64,000 nucleotides of DNA from Lentilactobacillus kosonis (GCF_003864335.1 NZ_BEXA01000005.1:33073-97072); one strand, 5' to 3'. Shown: positions 17,773 to 27,672, counted from the stretch's first letter. Notes: generated by a model not told the origin, from the letters alone. Translations and numbers: made by a program.

Positions 17773-19527
17773 ATGACTGTAAAGATTACTGAAGACATGA
17801 AATTTAGCCCATCATTCGAATACATCGATAATGGAATCGAACATGGTGTGCTAAGTCCATTTGAAACCAAAGAAGTTATTTTAAAGAAGGGTGAAACCAT
17901 TGCTGATGGTTTCAAACCTCTCAGTGTTGATATTAAAATGTTAAAAGACGTTCCCGTTAAGCTTCGGGATGGCGTTACAATTTATACCGATATTTACATG
18001 CCAGTTGACGCTGACAAAGTTCCTACTTTGATTGCTTGGAGCCCTTACGGTAAGAGTGCCGGAACTGCCCCTCGTTACAAGAACTTATTCACTATGCTTG
18101 GCATGGGAATTAAGTGGGAATCAGGACTACCTAAGTTTGAAGGTCCAGATCCAGATTACTGGGTTGCTCATGGATATGCTATTGCCAACCCTGACATGCG
18201 AGGAATCGCTCATAGTGAAGGAAACACTACTATGATTGGTACTCAAGAAGGTGAAGATGGTTACGATCTAATTGAATGGATTGCTCAACAAGATTGGTCT
18301 AACGGTAAGACTGCTCTTACCGGAACATCATACCTAGCATTCTCTCAATGGTTCATTGCTGCTCAACAGCCACCTCACTTAACAGCTATGAGCCCAACTG
18401 AAGGTTTATCAGATGCATACCGCGATATCGCATTCATTGGTGGGATTCCTGACAAGAATTTTCTTGACCGTCTAGATGTTAACCACGTAAGTGCTATCAA
18501 AGGTACTAAACGTGAAGATTTAACTCTTGAAATGGATTCTGATCCATTGATTGATGCTCCAGTTTGGCAAGATAAAATTGCTCAACCAGAAAAAATCAAC
18601 GTGCCAGCATTTGTAATTGCTAGTTATGCTAACACATTGCATACAATGGGTACTTTCCGAGCATGGCGTGGCTTAGGATCAGATGAAAAATGGCTTAGAA
18701 TTCATGATAGCCAAGAATGGCCTTACTACTATGATAAGGACAACACTGAAGAACTTCGTCGTTTCTTCGATCACTATCTACTAGACAGGGACAATGGTTG
18801 GGAAGACACTCCCCAAGTTCGTTACACTGAAATTGACTTCGAAGGTAATAACCAACTTGATATTCCAGCTGAATCATTCCCACCTGCAGGTAGCGAGCTC
18901 ACTAAGTACTACATGAACGGAATTACTAGAACCCTTCAACCAGCTCCTGAAGCTGCTGAAATCCCAGTTAAGTACTCAGTTGACCTCCCAGGCCGAGCAT
19001 CATTCCAAATGACTTTCGATAAAGACACAACCTTCGTTGGCTATCCAAAGGTTAAACTCTTCATGGAAGCTGAAGGATATGATGATATGGATGTCTTCGT
19101 TCAAGTTCAAAAACTTGATGATCGTGGCAACATTCTTAGCGAATTTATCGTTCCTAACCATGGGGCTGCCCTTCAAGACTTCACTCAAGATGGGGCTTCT
19201 GCTCTTCGTTACAAGGGGGCTTGGGGTCGACTTCGCGCATCGATGCGTCATTTAGACAATGATACAACTGACGAAATTCCAACTTACAGCTTCGACCGCG
19301 TTGAAAAATTGTCTGACAGTGAAGTAGTTGAAATGGACATCGTCTTAAGCCCAATCGGTTTATCTTATAAGGCTGGCCAAACTCTTAGAGTTGTCGTTGG
19401 TGCTAAAAACGAATTAGGATCTGTCATGCCTGGTACACCAGGTGCTGAATCTGATAACAAAGGATTCCACATCATTCACACTGGTGGCGAACATGCTTCA
19501 TACATTCAACTACCTTTGATGAAATAA
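17773..19527 (+). CDS. CocE/NonD-family serine hydrolase (peptidase S15-like)
   Basis: 584 residues of the X-Pro dipeptidyl-peptidase / cocaine esterase superfamily. The alpha/beta-hydrolase part contains ANPDMRGIAHSEG and the nucleophile elbow TGTSYLAFSQW (catalytic Ser near residue 190). A C-terminal beta-sandwich follows from about residue 370. There is no signal peptide, so it acts in the cytoplasm on an ester or amide of unknown identity. The start follows a strong TTGGAGG site. Codon usage is smoother than in its neighbours, hinting at good expression. The LysR gene behind it, in the same direction but after a terminator, may be its regulator. Confidence 0.8.
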   Translation: MTVKITEDMKFSPSFEYIDNGIEHGVLSPFETKEVILKKGETIADGFKPLSVDIKMLKDVPVKLRDGVTIYTDIYMPVDADKVPTLIAWSPYGKSAGTAPRYKNLFTMLGMGIKWESGLPKFEGPDPDYWVAHGYAIANPDMRGIAHSEGNTTMIGTQEGEDGYDLIEWIAQQDWSNGKTALTGTSYLAFSQWFIAAQQPPHLTAMSPTEGLSDAYRDIAFIGGIPDKNFLDRLDVNHVSAIKGTKREDLTLEMDSDPLIDAPVWQDKIAQPEKINVPAFVIASYANTLHTMGTFRAWRGLGSDEKWLRIHDSQEWPYYYDKDNTEELRRFFDHYLLDRDNGWEDTPQVRYTEIDFEGNNQLDIPAESFPPAGSELTKYYMNGITRTLQPAPEAAEIPVKYSVDLPGRASFQMTFDKDTTFVGYPKVKLFMEAEGYDDMDVFVQVQKLDDRGNILSEFIVPNHGAALQDFTQDGASALRYKGAWGRLRASMRHLDNDTTDEIPTYSFDRVEKLSDSEVVEMDIVLSPIGLSYKAGQTLRVVVGAKNELGSVMPGTPGAESDNKGFHIIHTGGEHASYIQLPLMK

Positions 19528-19538
19528 TATTTTAGGTT

Positions 19539-19587
19539 AATATGTTTATAGCGACTGAATTTCTCAGTTGTTATAAACATATTTTTT
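19539..19587 (+). terminator. Terminator of the CocE-type hydrolase gene
   Basis: TTAATATGTTTATA and TATAAACATATT form the outer stem, ACTGA and TCAGT an inner one, followed by a run of T. It lies within 60 bases of the stop. Confidence 0.8.
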
Positions 19588-19603
19588 ATGGAGAAATAAA
19601 TCT

Positions 19604-20503
19604 ATGAAACTAACAACCTTACAATATTTCGTGGCAGTCGCAAATGAGAAAAGTTTCACCAAAGCAGCAGATGAACTATATATCTCCCAGCCAACTCTTA
19701 GTCGCAGAATTCAGGAACTTGAAACTGAATTAGGGGTTAAATTACTACTTCGTCAAAGTCATACCCTCGAATTGACTAAAGAAGGTGAACAATTTTTAAT
19801 CAGAGCCGCTGAAGCACTAGAAAAGATTGACGACTTATCACATATGTTCGATAATCACGATCAGGACGCGGCCAGCGTAGTAAAAATCGGATATTTGGCT
19901 AACTTTAACTTAAGTATTATGTATCAACTTCTCAATGAATTTAAATCCAGCTATCCAAAAATTCAATTCATTCTAAATGCTGATACACCCTTGAACCTTG
20001 TCAATGGTTTGGACGATGGTGAATATGACCTAGTATTTAATTTGGATAATTACTTTCACGATTTAACCAAGATTACTAAAAGTGAATTTCTTAAAAACCG
20101 ACTGCAAATTGCCATCCCCTTGACCAATTCATTAAGTAACCAAGAAGTACTCCACTTCGCTGATTTAAAAAACGAAACGTTCATCCTCCTCGAACGTCAG
20201 CAATCACCAGTTATCGTTGACTACGTCATTAATTTAGGATTACAGAATGGCTTTAATATTAAGGCCAACTACTACGTTAATAATCTCGATGAAGGGTTAT
20301 CGATGGTTTCAATGGGGAAAGGATTAGCTTTTCTATACTCTGGCATGAATGACGGTCAACTAGAATCCAAATACCATATTAAGATTGCCGACTTAGCTGG
20401 CTCATCCCCAAATCAAGATATTGTCATGGCAATCAATAAAATTACTGCCACAGATACAACTAAATCTTTATTGGAATTTATTCAAAATAAATTAACTAAT
20501 TAA
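19604..20503 (+). CDS. LysR-family transcriptional regulator
   Basis: 299 residues. The N-terminal winged helix-turn-helix is textbook (FTKAADELYISQPTLSRRIQELE at residues 18-40), followed by the substrate-binding domain. The ATG follows GGAGAAAT. It lies between the CocE-type hydrolase and an MFS transporter, all in the same direction. It may control either. The co-inducer cannot be predicted. Confidence 0.85.
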   Translation: MKLTTLQYFVAVANEKSFTKAADELYISQPTLSRRIQELETELGVKLLLRQSHTLELTKEGEQFLIRAAEALEKIDDLSHMFDNHDQDAASVVKIGYLANFNLSIMYQLLNEFKSSYPKIQFILNADTPLNLVNGLDDGEYDLVFNLDNYFHDLTKITKSEFLKNRLQIAIPLTNSLSNQEVLHFADLKNETFILLERQQSPVIVDYVINLGLQNGFNIKANYYVNNLDEGLSMVSMGKGLAFLYSGMNDGQLESKYHIKIADLAGSSPNQDIVMAINKITATDTTKSLLEFIQNKLTN

Positions 20504-20601
20504 CTACTTGCCGAACTAATCGACAAGTTTTTTATATTTTAAATTTTCCAGTGCTACAATTAATGCATACTAATTAGACACTAAAGTGGGGATTGATCAT
20601 T

Positions 20602-21823
20602 ATGGAACAACCGTCGGACAACCATCATTGGAAAGTTAATTTAAGTTACCTAATCGTAGCTCAAAACTTTTTTCTTTTCGGCTCTTCAGCCGTGTTTTTC
20701 GCAATTCTGTGGTATATCGCACTGAAATCTTCTTCTGGGACCTGGATGATGTTAACAACTTTAGCCACTTCCTTACCACAAATCTTAATTTCACTATGGG
20801 CCGGTACTTGGTCGGATCGGTTCAAACGCCGAGATTTATTAGTACTCGCCAGCATTTTTACCTCAGTCTTCACAATTGTGATTGCTATTTTTTATTATTT
20901 TTGTTGATCGCAACCTGTGGTTATTATTAGCGATTGCGGCAATTCGCTCGTTAGGGAATGGAATCTCAACGCCAGTCGCTAACTCCCTCTTACCAGAATT
21001 AACGCCTAAGTCACATCTAACTCAAGCGAATGGGATCAATCAGACCGCTAATTCTATCCTGCTACTAATCTCACCACTAGTAAGTGGTTATATCTTAGGA
21101 AACCTCGGGATTATCTACGTTTTTGTCATTGATTTGATTACTTCCATTGGTGGGATTGGCGTTCTATTACTAATCAAGGAACCAAACGTTAAAAAGATGC
21201 AGCAAGGTGAGGTCAAGGGGTCATTAACCCAAATCACTAAAGGGCTGAAATATACCTTTGATAATCGGAGCTTAAGCTTGTTAATGCTATTCACCGTAGT
21301 TGGTTTTATCTTGATTGCCCCATCATCACAATTATCCACGTTATTCGTTAAGCGAACCTTTGGGACTAACGTCTGGTTATTAACATTTAATGAACTATTT
21401 TGGACAATCGGCGCTGCTTTAGGTGGGATTTTCATTTCACTTCACTCAAAAATCGATAACAAAATTAAGTGGATTACTTTAGGGTTTATTGGATCAGGAT
21501 TCTGTTTTGCCGCGATGGGCGTTGTAAAACCATTTTGGGTTTACTTAGTCTTTATGTTCGGCTCTGGAATTTGTATGCCAATCATTCAAGGTACTACCAA
21601 CATCCTCATCCAAGAAACCGTTCCTACTGAATGGATGGGCCGAGTCTTTTCAATTCTACAAATCGTATCGACTGGAATTTACCCAATCGCCATGTTATTC
21701 TTTGGCCCACTTGCAGACGTTGTGGCCATCAAATGGATTCTAGTGGTAACCGGAATACTTCTAGTTGTTGCAGCTATTGGCTTCTATGGCCGTTTCAAAT
21801 CAAAACAATTCTACATTAATTAA
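20602..21823 (+). pseudogene. MFS transporter (MFS_3/enterobactin-exporter-like), one frameshift
   Basis: About 407 residues after repair, with 12 hydrophobic helices. The loop motif (WAGTWSDRFKRRDLL, near residue 70) marks an MFS exporter of the group that includes EntS and macrolide pumps. I start at the ATG at 20602 because GTGGGGA lies at the right distance; the earlier TTG is too close. An extra T in the six-T run at 20888-20893 breaks the frame. This is one of only three apparent insertions in the window. The substrate is unknown; it follows the LysR gene by 98 bases. Confidence 0.75.
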
Positions 21824-21826
21824 AAT

Positions 21827-21871
21827 AAAACGTGAGTAACTAACGAATTATCGCTAGCAACTCACGTTTTT
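21827..21871. terminator. Bidirectional terminator between the MFS and epimerase genes
   Basis: AAACGTGAGT pairs with ACTCACGTTT, with A and T runs on either side, between two convergent genes. Confidence 0.75.
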
Positions 21872-22788
21872 ATTTAGTCAAAATTTGAGTAATTCCTGAT
21901 TTAAATGAAGTAACCTTAAAATCTGGAAATTTAGTTTTGAACTTATCCGACAAAAAGATGTTATCAACTTGGTACCGAGGCATCAACTCCATTGATTCTT
22001 TCAATGCTGGATTGAATCGACTTCCAAGCTTGAACATCCATAATTTGATCACAGAGTACTTAATCTTCTTACCTAGTACTTGTTCAGAAAGGTCAATCAT
22101 TTCCCGATAGGTGATTCCGTCTGGAGTTGGCAAATGCCAAGTCTGGCCATAAGCAGAATCGGTATTGCCAATCAATGCCATGGCTCGACTAGCATCTGGA
22201 GTCCAAATCAATGTTCGCACTGCACTATCACTAACTGGAATAAAGACTCGCTTGCCTGCTTTAATTCGATTAAAGACCATTGAATTAGTAATGCTCTTGG
22301 TGTTATCGGGGCCGTAAAATTCTGGTGCTCGACAAATAACGATTGGTAATTCACCCTGCTTCATTTCATCTACTAAACGTTCTGCCATTTTTGCTCGAAC
22401 CGTTGACTTACGACCCTCACGAAGAAGTGGGCTATCCTCAGTCTGGGGGCGTTGCATTCTTAGGATACATATAGGTATTATCAAAAAACACTAGTTTACT
22501 ATGAGCCTGCTTACTAGCTTTGATGACATTATCTAGCATCCCTAAGAATTGCTGCTCCCACATATCTGAATTCATCGGTAATCCTGCTGTGAAATACACG
22601 ATATCACTACCGTCAATCGCCGCTACCGTTTCATCATAATCAAGTAAGTTAGCAGCGACCGTTTGATCAGTTGGGTGAATCTGTTTTGGATGACGATTAA
22701 CTAGGCGGAGCTCCTTAGTATAATTTTGATACAACTCCTCAGCCAATTCATGACCGATTTGGCCGTTACTTCCTAGAATAGTTTGCAT
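21870..22788 (-). pseudogene. NAD(P)-dependent epimerase/dehydratase-like protein, one frameshift
   Basis: About 306 residues after repair, an atypical or extended short-chain dehydrogenase. The nucleotide-binding motif (GSNGQIGHELAEEL) is at the very N-terminus, and later FDNTYMYPK and RAPEFYGP match extended SDR landmarks. I start at the ATG at 22788 after AAAGGAG. The five-C run (plus-strand G at 22445-22449) has one base too many; removing it joins YMYPKNATP to QTEDSPLLREG. An operator like that of the nearby arsR gene lies just upstream, so ArsR control is likely. Confidence 0.75.
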
Positions 22789-22811
22789 TTGTTTCTCCTT
22801 TTCGTTTAACC

Positions 22812-22828
22812 GTTTAATCTTTTGAACC
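22812..22828 (-). promoter_or_regulatory. ArsR-type operator upstream of the epimerase gene
   Basis: GTTTAATCTTTTGAAC is an imperfect inverted repeat (GTTTAA / TTGAAC) that matches the operator in front of arsR at 23869-23886. Shared by the two transcripts, it links them into one regulon. Confidence 0.5.
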
Positions 22829-22842
22829 ATAAATTCAAAAAA

Positions 22843-23519
22843 TTATTTAACTTCTTTAATCAATAACTTAGCAACTGAGCGAGCTGAAAATGGATTTTGA
22901 CCAGTAATCAAATGACCATCTTGAACCGCAAAGTCTTTATATGCCCGTTTTTGTTTGAAATTAGCGCCCCGTTTTTCAGCTTCTTCTTTGTTGAAGAATG
23001 GCACAACCGATTTTTTACCAGCTAACATTTCTTCACTCTTCGTGAATCCGGTGATAGTTTGCCAGCAATTAAATAGTGGTCACTTTCATCTTTGATATTT
23101 AATAGACCGGCAATGCCATGGCACACTGAAGTAACGTAGCCATTTTGTTGATAAATTGCCATTGCAATTGACTGTAACTCCTTGTCATCTGGGAAATCCC
23201 ACATCACCCCATGACCGCCAGCGTAGTAAATCGCGAAATAATCATCAGGATTAACCTCGCTAGGACTTAGTGTCTTACTAAGCGCGCGAGTTTTAAAATC
23301 GGGCGTTTCGTAAAATTCCATAATCGATTCATCAACATACTTCATGCTTCGAGGATCTAGAGGAACGAAACCACCTTTGGGACTAACGTAGTCCACTTCG
23401 ACACCAACCTTTTGAAGTTCTTCGGCAAATTCAGTTGACTCACCAAGCCAAAGCCCGGTTGCATCATGGGTTCCAGCGTATCGAGTAACATTGGTTTCTA
23501 CAATTAGTACTTTTTTCAT
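22843..23519 (-). pseudogene. DJ-1/PfpI-family protein (Hsp31-like), one frameshift
   Basis: About 225 residues after repair. The family nucleophile is in SVCHGIAGLLN (Cys near residue 137), with the oxyanion region YYAGGHGVMWDFPD before it. Members act as glyoxalase III or chaperones against carbonyl stress; some are amidotransferase-like. One A is missing at plus-strand 23058-23060; repair gives LIAGKTITGFTKSEEMLAGKK. It overlaps the arsR stop by four bases (ATGA), so the two are translated together under ArsR control. Confidence 0.8.
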
Positions 23520-23854
23520 TCTCGGCCACTCTCCTTAACGATTGTCTTAACATTACTGATCAAGTCTTGTAACTGATTGATTTGAGTTAAATCATGAGAC
23601 AAGTAATAGTAATTCTTAGTTCCCTCACTCCGACACTGAATTAAATTTGCCTGCATCAAGATTTTAATATGATGCGAGATTGCTGGACGGGACAGATTAG
23701 TCGCATCGGTTAAATCAATGACTCGTAATCCTTGGATGCCATTTTCCGCAGCCATCAGTTCAATCAGAATTGCCTGCCGCTTTTCATCCCCTAACGCGAC
23801 CAAAAAATCGCTAAGACCAGTTAATTGCTTTTGAATTCCGCTTAAATCTTGCAT
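23516..23854 (-). CDS. ArsR-family transcriptional repressor
   Basis: 112 residues with a winged helix-turn-helix (RVIDLTDATNLSRPAISHHIKIL, about residues 43-65). There is no CxC metal site, so it probably senses something other than As or Cd, perhaps an electrophile or redox change. It is the first gene of an operon with the DJ-1-like protein. A palindrome just upstream is a likely autoregulatory site, and a second copy stands before the epimerase gene. Confidence 0.85.
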   Translation of the reverse strand: MQDLSGIQKQLTGLSDFLVALGDEKRQAILIELMAAENGIQGLRVIDLTDATNLSRPAISHHIKILMQANLIQCRSEGTKNYYYLSHDLTQINQLQDLISNVKTIVKESGRE

Positions 23855-23868
23855 AGTCAGTTTCCTTT

Positions 23869-23886
23869 GGTTTAATATTTTAAACC
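23869..23886 (-). promoter_or_regulatory. Operator of the arsR-DJ-1 operon
   Basis: GGTTTAATATTTTAAACC is an inverted repeat with seven-base arms, located 15 bases upstream of the arsR start. A half copy (TTAAACC) follows at once. Confidence 0.6.
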
Positions 23887-23978
23887 ATTAAACCATTAAT
23901 TATTTTACTTGTCAAACAATTTGGTATTCTACAAAAAACCACCACTATGGATTGCTCCTTAGCAGTGGTCAGTGTTCG

Positions 23979-24539
23979 TTATTTGAATGTTGAAAATAAG
24001 TTAATGAATTCGTCAGATACCATTTTAACTTCCGGTTTAATTGGAGCAAATGATTTATCAATATCGATAAATTCATGATTTTCATCAAACATTTCTTTTG
24101 AAATAGCCAAGCCAGGGTTAACTGCCATGTTGTACATTTTCAAGCCTTGAGTAACTAATTTCATTGCAATCAATCCCTGAAAACCGCCATGACCGCCATA
24201 CACCATGATGCTAACTGGCTTATGTTGCCATTCTTCATACAAATAATCCAAAGCATTTTTAATGACGGCCGGATATCCCCAATTATATTGCGGAAATAGC
24301 AACACGATTCCGTCATATTGCCTAATCAATTTACTCCATTTTTTGGTGTGTTCTTGTTGGTAATTACCCATAGCCGGAATTTCGGGCTCATCTAAAAATG
24401 GAAGATTGATTTTCGCCAGATCAATAATGTCTAATTCCAGGCCATCGTGCTTCATTGATGCTTTCACCCATTCAGCGATGTCGCCACCTATTCGTGTGGG
24501 ACGATTACTTCCTAGGATAATTCCGACTTTTCTTGTCAT
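23979..24539 (-). CDS. NADPH-dependent FMN reductase family protein
   Basis: 186 residues of flavodoxin-like fold. The FMN phosphate loop (GSNRPTRIG, residues 10-18) and the second flavin loop (PQYNWGYPAVIKNALDYLY, near 83-101) are clear, followed by YGGHGG. Such enzymes reduce quinones, azo dyes or free FMN with NAD(P)H. It is divergent from a MarR gene with a shared operator between them, which points to control by that regulator. The frame is intact. Confidence 0.85.
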   Translation of the reverse strand: MTRKVGIILGSNRPTRIGGDIAEWVKASMKHDGLELDIIDLAKINLPFLDEPEIPAMGNYQQEHTKKWSKLIRQYDGIVLLFPQYNWGYPAVIKNALDYLYEEWQHKPVSIMVYGGHGGFQGLIAMKLVTQGLKMYNMAVNPGLAISKEMFDENHEFIDIDKSFAPIKPEVKMVSDEFINLFSTFK

Positions 24540-24567
24540 TATTAAATTCTCCGTCTAGTTTAATTTA

Positions 24568-24582
24568 TGTGCATATTGCACA
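24568..24582. promoter_or_regulatory. MarR-type operator between the FMN reductase and marR
   Basis: TGTGCATATTGCACA is an inverted repeat with six-base arms and a three-base centre, midway between the two divergent starts. Confidence 0.6.
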
Positions 24583-24619
24583 CAATTCATTCTAAGGTAT
24601 CTATGCTATAATTGCAAGC

Positions 24620-25080
24620 ATGGAAAACGAAATATTTAAATCACTATTATATATAGTTAACTTTTTCAATAACCCCCAAAACGATAATTTCTTGCTAAAA
24701 GAAGCTGGCATCAAAAATGATCCCAATCTACTACCCATTATTGTTAGAATTGGTGCTGCATCTTCAATCAGTGTTGGCGAACTAGCCAGTCAACTCGGCA
24801 AAATCATTCTTCAACCAGCCGCCAAGTTGATAAGTTCGAGCGTCAAGGATTACTAGTCACTACTCCTAACTCAAACGATAAGCGAATTAGAAATATCACG
24901 TTATCTCCGAAAGGAAATGATATTTTTCAATTGATTACGAAAACTAGGAAAGAAGTTATCGCTCAATCTTTAAGCTCGTTAACTAGCGACGACATCAACA
25001 CCGTTAACGCAGGGTTAGCCAAGTTAGCTAAGGTTCTAAAAAACATAGATATGAATTCATACAAACAAAAAAGAGACTAG
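24620..25080 (+). pseudogene. MarR-family regulator, one frameshift
   Basis: About 153 residues after repair, with the winged helix recognition part SVGELASQLGKNHSSTSRQVDKFERQGLL followed by SNDKRIRNITLSPKG. One A is missing in the run at 24800-24803. An extended -10 element (TGCTATAAT) ends only six bases before the ATG and there is no ribosome site, so the mRNA may be leaderless. It is divergent from the FMN reductase gene and probably represses it. Confidence 0.75.
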
Positions 25081-25102
25081 CCTTAAGGCCAGTCTCTTTT
25101 TC
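25067..25102. terminator. Terminator between marR and rrf2
   Basis: AAAGAGACTgGCCTTAAGGCcAGTCTCTTT-like stem overlapping the marR stop, flanked by A and T runs; it can serve both convergent genes. Confidence 0.75.
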
Positions 25103-25120
25103 GTATTTAAAATAATCAGG

Positions 25121-25549
25121 TTACTTTTGACTCTCACGTTGCAAAACACCATCGATAATCTCTTGAATGGTAGTTTCAGCCATACTGCGAAATGCAGCTT
25201 GTTCAACATTCTGGTACACTTCATTCAGTGTATCCTGAATATTACTGCCCACAATACAATTAGGATTAGTTTTGGGATCAACGTGAATTAAATCATGATC
25301 CATATTTATTGCTTGATACACATCAAACATCGTAATCTGATCGGCCGGTCTACTCAAGGTCGGCTCAGAGCTACCTTGCTGCGTATTGATTATTCCAGCC
25401 CGTTTTAAGTCGACCATTAATCCACGGACTGCACTTGAATTGGTTTCAATACTATTAGCAATTGCTCTGCTAGAAAGATCGCCTTCTTGGTAAACAATCA
25501 AATATGTCAGAATGTGGATTGCATCACTTAGTTTGTATGAGTACTTCAC
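25121..25549 (-). CDS. Rrf2-family transcriptional regulator
   Basis: 142 residues. The N-terminal helix-turn-helix (YSYKLSDAIHILTYLIVY, then SSRAIANSIETNSSAVRGLMVDL) is typical for Rrf2. There is only one cysteine (in NPNCIVGSNIQ), so it cannot hold an iron-sulfur cluster as IscR does and may instead sense oxidation of that residue, as suggested for YwnA/YwgB-like members. The GTG start lies 8 bases after the stop of the NmrA-like gene with AGGGTG as ribosome site; the two are co-transcribed. A close paralog is at 48448-48888. Confidence 0.8.
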   Translation of the reverse strand: MKYSYKLSDAIHILTYLIVYQEGDLSSRAIANSIETNSSAVRGLMVDLKRAGIINTQQGSSEPTLSRPADQITMFDVYQAINMDHDLIHVDPKTNPNCIVGSNIQDTLNEVYQNVEQAAFRSMAETTIQEIIDGVLQRESQK

Positions 25550-25558
25550 AACTTCACC

Positions 25559-26421
25559 CTAGTTTCGGTTTAAAATCTCTGAGATTGAGTCAGTAAGACT
25601 GAGTAACTCATGACCAAGAACCGTTTCAAGATCATCGGTATCAGTCGCTAGTGAGCCATCTTCAATCGGTGCTTGGAATGACGCAACATTGCAGCTAAAT
25701 CATGATTACCGTCCATCGTCTTTGCCAAATCTTCAGTGTATTTTTCTTGTGATACTTGTTGAACCTCAAAGTTATTTGACGTTGCTTGCTTCAATGCTTC
25801 ACCCAAATCAGCGTAGCTGCTTGATGGCCCATTAAATTCATAAACGGCTTGATGGTTTTCGTTAACTAATACATCAGCGGCTGCTTCTGCGTACTCGCGT
25901 TCTAGAGCCCAACCGGCTTTACCATTTGCCCAATACTCAGCAATTGGTGCATTGGCACCACTTTGGATGAAGGCCATCTCGTTTTCCAAATACCAATTGT
26001 TACGTAAGAATGAATAGTCAATATCTAAAGCTTTAATGGCATCTTCAGTTAGCTTATGATCGGCTGCCAATGGATTGGCTGCCGTATCAGCTTTAGGGAA
26101 ACTAGTGTAAGTCACAAACTTAACACCCGCTTGACCTAATGCATTGACCACATTCAAATGTTGTTGACCACGGGCCACTTTACCACCTGGTTGTGATGAA
26201 ATAAATAATACTCGATCAATCCCTTGAAAAGCATCCGTCATTGATTGTGCATCATCGTAATCGCCTTGACGAATTTCTACACTAGCTGGAAGAAGTCCCT
26301 TAGCTTTTTCAACATTCCGGGCAATTGCGAATACTTGATCATTAGTATCGATTAAATTTAATACTTGCTTGATAGCTGCTTGACCAAAGTTACCTGTTGC
26401 TGCTGTAATTGCAAATTTCAT
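25559..26421 (-). pseudogene. NmrA-like NAD(P)-binding protein, C-terminal frameshift
   Basis: About 287 residues after repair. The nucleotide loop AITAATGNFGQAAIKQV opens the protein, and FISSQPGG and YTSFPKAD follow, as in the quinone-reductase-like QorB/NmrA group. One A is missing at plus-strand 25689-25690, after which the frame continues as SFQAPIEDGSLATDT to a stop at 25559. Without repair the last 38 residues are replaced. It is the first gene of an operon with rrf2. An inverted repeat covers its upstream region. Confidence 0.75.
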
Positions 26422-26460
26422 ATTTATTATCCTCTGTTTTTCTTGTATTTTTATTATTTA

Positions 26461-26483
26461 ACAAGTTCCACTTTAACACTTGT
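26461..26483 (-). promoter_or_regulatory. Inverted repeat upstream of the NmrA-like gene
   Basis: ACAAGT and ACTTGT are separated by 11 bases, with a minus-strand TTGACA about ten bases further upstream. A candidate Rrf2 operator. Confidence 0.4.
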
Positions 26484-26591
26484 ACTTTTATTGTCAACAG
26501 GATATTAAAAATAAATTTGCTGAACCAATCATTAACAGTTTTTTTTTATCGCGCCTTATAATGATTTTATAAACGTATGGGAGGTTTTATT

Positions 26592-27005
26592 ATGGCAGTT
26601 TTAACTGATGATATGAAAAAATTAATCGCTGATTCATTTGCGTTCATTGCAACGGTTGACGAGAATGGTAACCCCCAGGTTGGTCCTAAGGGCACCATGC
26701 GTATTTTTGATGATGAACACTTAATTTACAATGAGCAAACTGGTCACCAAGCATGGCACAACTTGCAAGATAATCACAAGATTGCAGTAGCTTTTCATCC
26801 CCATCCAGGAATGAAAGGCATTCGGGTTGAAGGCCGAGCAGTAATTCACCAAGGTGATCAAATTCATACAGATGCTCAAACTTATGCAACTGAAAATAAA
26901 TTACCAGACGTCATTGCCGCAATTGTTATATCTGTTGATAGAATTGTGAGTCTTGATGCTGGTCCAAATGCCGGAATTGAAATCATTAATGATCCAGTTA
27001 AATAA
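26592..27005 (+). CDS. Pyridoxamine 5'-phosphate oxidase-like flavin-binding protein
   Basis: 137 residues of the split-barrel flavin-binding fold. Typical features are the N-terminal SFAFIATVDENGNPQVGPKGTM strand pair and the KIAVAFHPHP/GIRVEGRAV strands. Such small proteins bind FMN or F420 and are usually reductases of unknown substrate. I chose the ATG at 26592 since GGGAGG lies at the right distance; an earlier in-frame ATG at 26577 has none. It stands alone. Confidence 0.8.
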   Translation: MAVLTDDMKKLIADSFAFIATVDENGNPQVGPKGTMRIFDDEHLIYNEQTGHQAWHNLQDNHKIAVAFHPHPGMKGIRVEGRAVIHQGDQIHTDAQTYATENKLPDVIAAIVISVDRIVSLDAGPNAGIEIINDPVK

Positions 27006-27007
27006 AT

Positions 27008-27048
27008 AAAAAAACAGAGCTGCCACTAATTGGTCGCTCTGTTTTTTT
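27008..27048. terminator. Bidirectional terminator after the PPOX-like gene
   Basis: AAAACAGAGC pairs with GCTCTGTTTT and is flanked by A and T runs; it lies between two convergent genes. Confidence 0.75.
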
Positions 27049-27049
27049 A

Positions 27050-27637
27050 TTAATTCTCAAACGAATCAATAATAACTTTGATGTTACTCTCAAAATTTTC
27101 AGGTAATGGATCATTTTGGTCAAAAAAGTTCAGATCCTGCATCACCACATATCCCATCAAGTTAGTTACTAGTAATGTAATGTGATTCATGATTGTATCA
27201 TGGTCAGCATCTATATAGTGCATAGCCTTTTCCAGAATTTTTCGCATCCGTTTAAATTGATCATCAATGCTCGAACTATCAGGATGATTAGCTGCCGCCG
27301 AAAATACTTTTGAAAATTCAAGATGATTCTTCGTGAACGAATAAAACACCTTGGCGTATTCTTCCAATGCCTCCCTACCAGAAACACCAATCAAATTATC
27401 TTGAAGTTCATCAATTAGACTATTCAAGTAATGAACAATTACCATTACTTCCAGTTGACTTAAATTATCCACATACGGATACAGCGATTGAGGGGAAACT
27501 TCTAATGACCTTGCCAATCCCCGATAGCTCAAGTTATCAAATCCCTGTTCTTTCACTAATTTGATTGCCGCATCTTCAATTAATTCCTTGGAAAGTTTTG
27601 CATGCTTAACCACAGTTTTCTTACCTTTCTGCTCCAT
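27050..27637 (-). CDS. TetR-family regulator of the first amidohydrolase module
   Basis: 195 residues. The DNA-binding part reads LIEDAAIKLVKEQGFDNLSYRGLARSLEVSPQSLYPYVDN (residues 19-58). The long C-terminal half is a ligand domain. The annotated ATG at 27637 has no ribosome site; a GTG nine codons in has AAAGG at the right place. It diverges from an amidohydrolase gene, with three TCAC-N3-GTGA operators between. A paralog with the same layout is at 28826-29380. Confidence 0.85.
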   Translation of the reverse strand: MEQKGKKTVVKHAKLSKELIEDAAIKLVKEQGFDNLSYRGLARSLEVSPQSLYPYVDNLSQLEVMVIVHYLNSLIDELQDNLIGVSGREALEEYAKVFYSFTKNHLEFSKVFSAAANHPDSSSIDDQFKRMRKILEKAMHYIDADHDTIMNHITLLVTNLMGYVVMQDLNFFDQNDPLPENFESNIKVIIDSFEN

Positions 27638-27672
27638 AATTTATTTCAAGTATACACTTATGTTTGCTTTTT

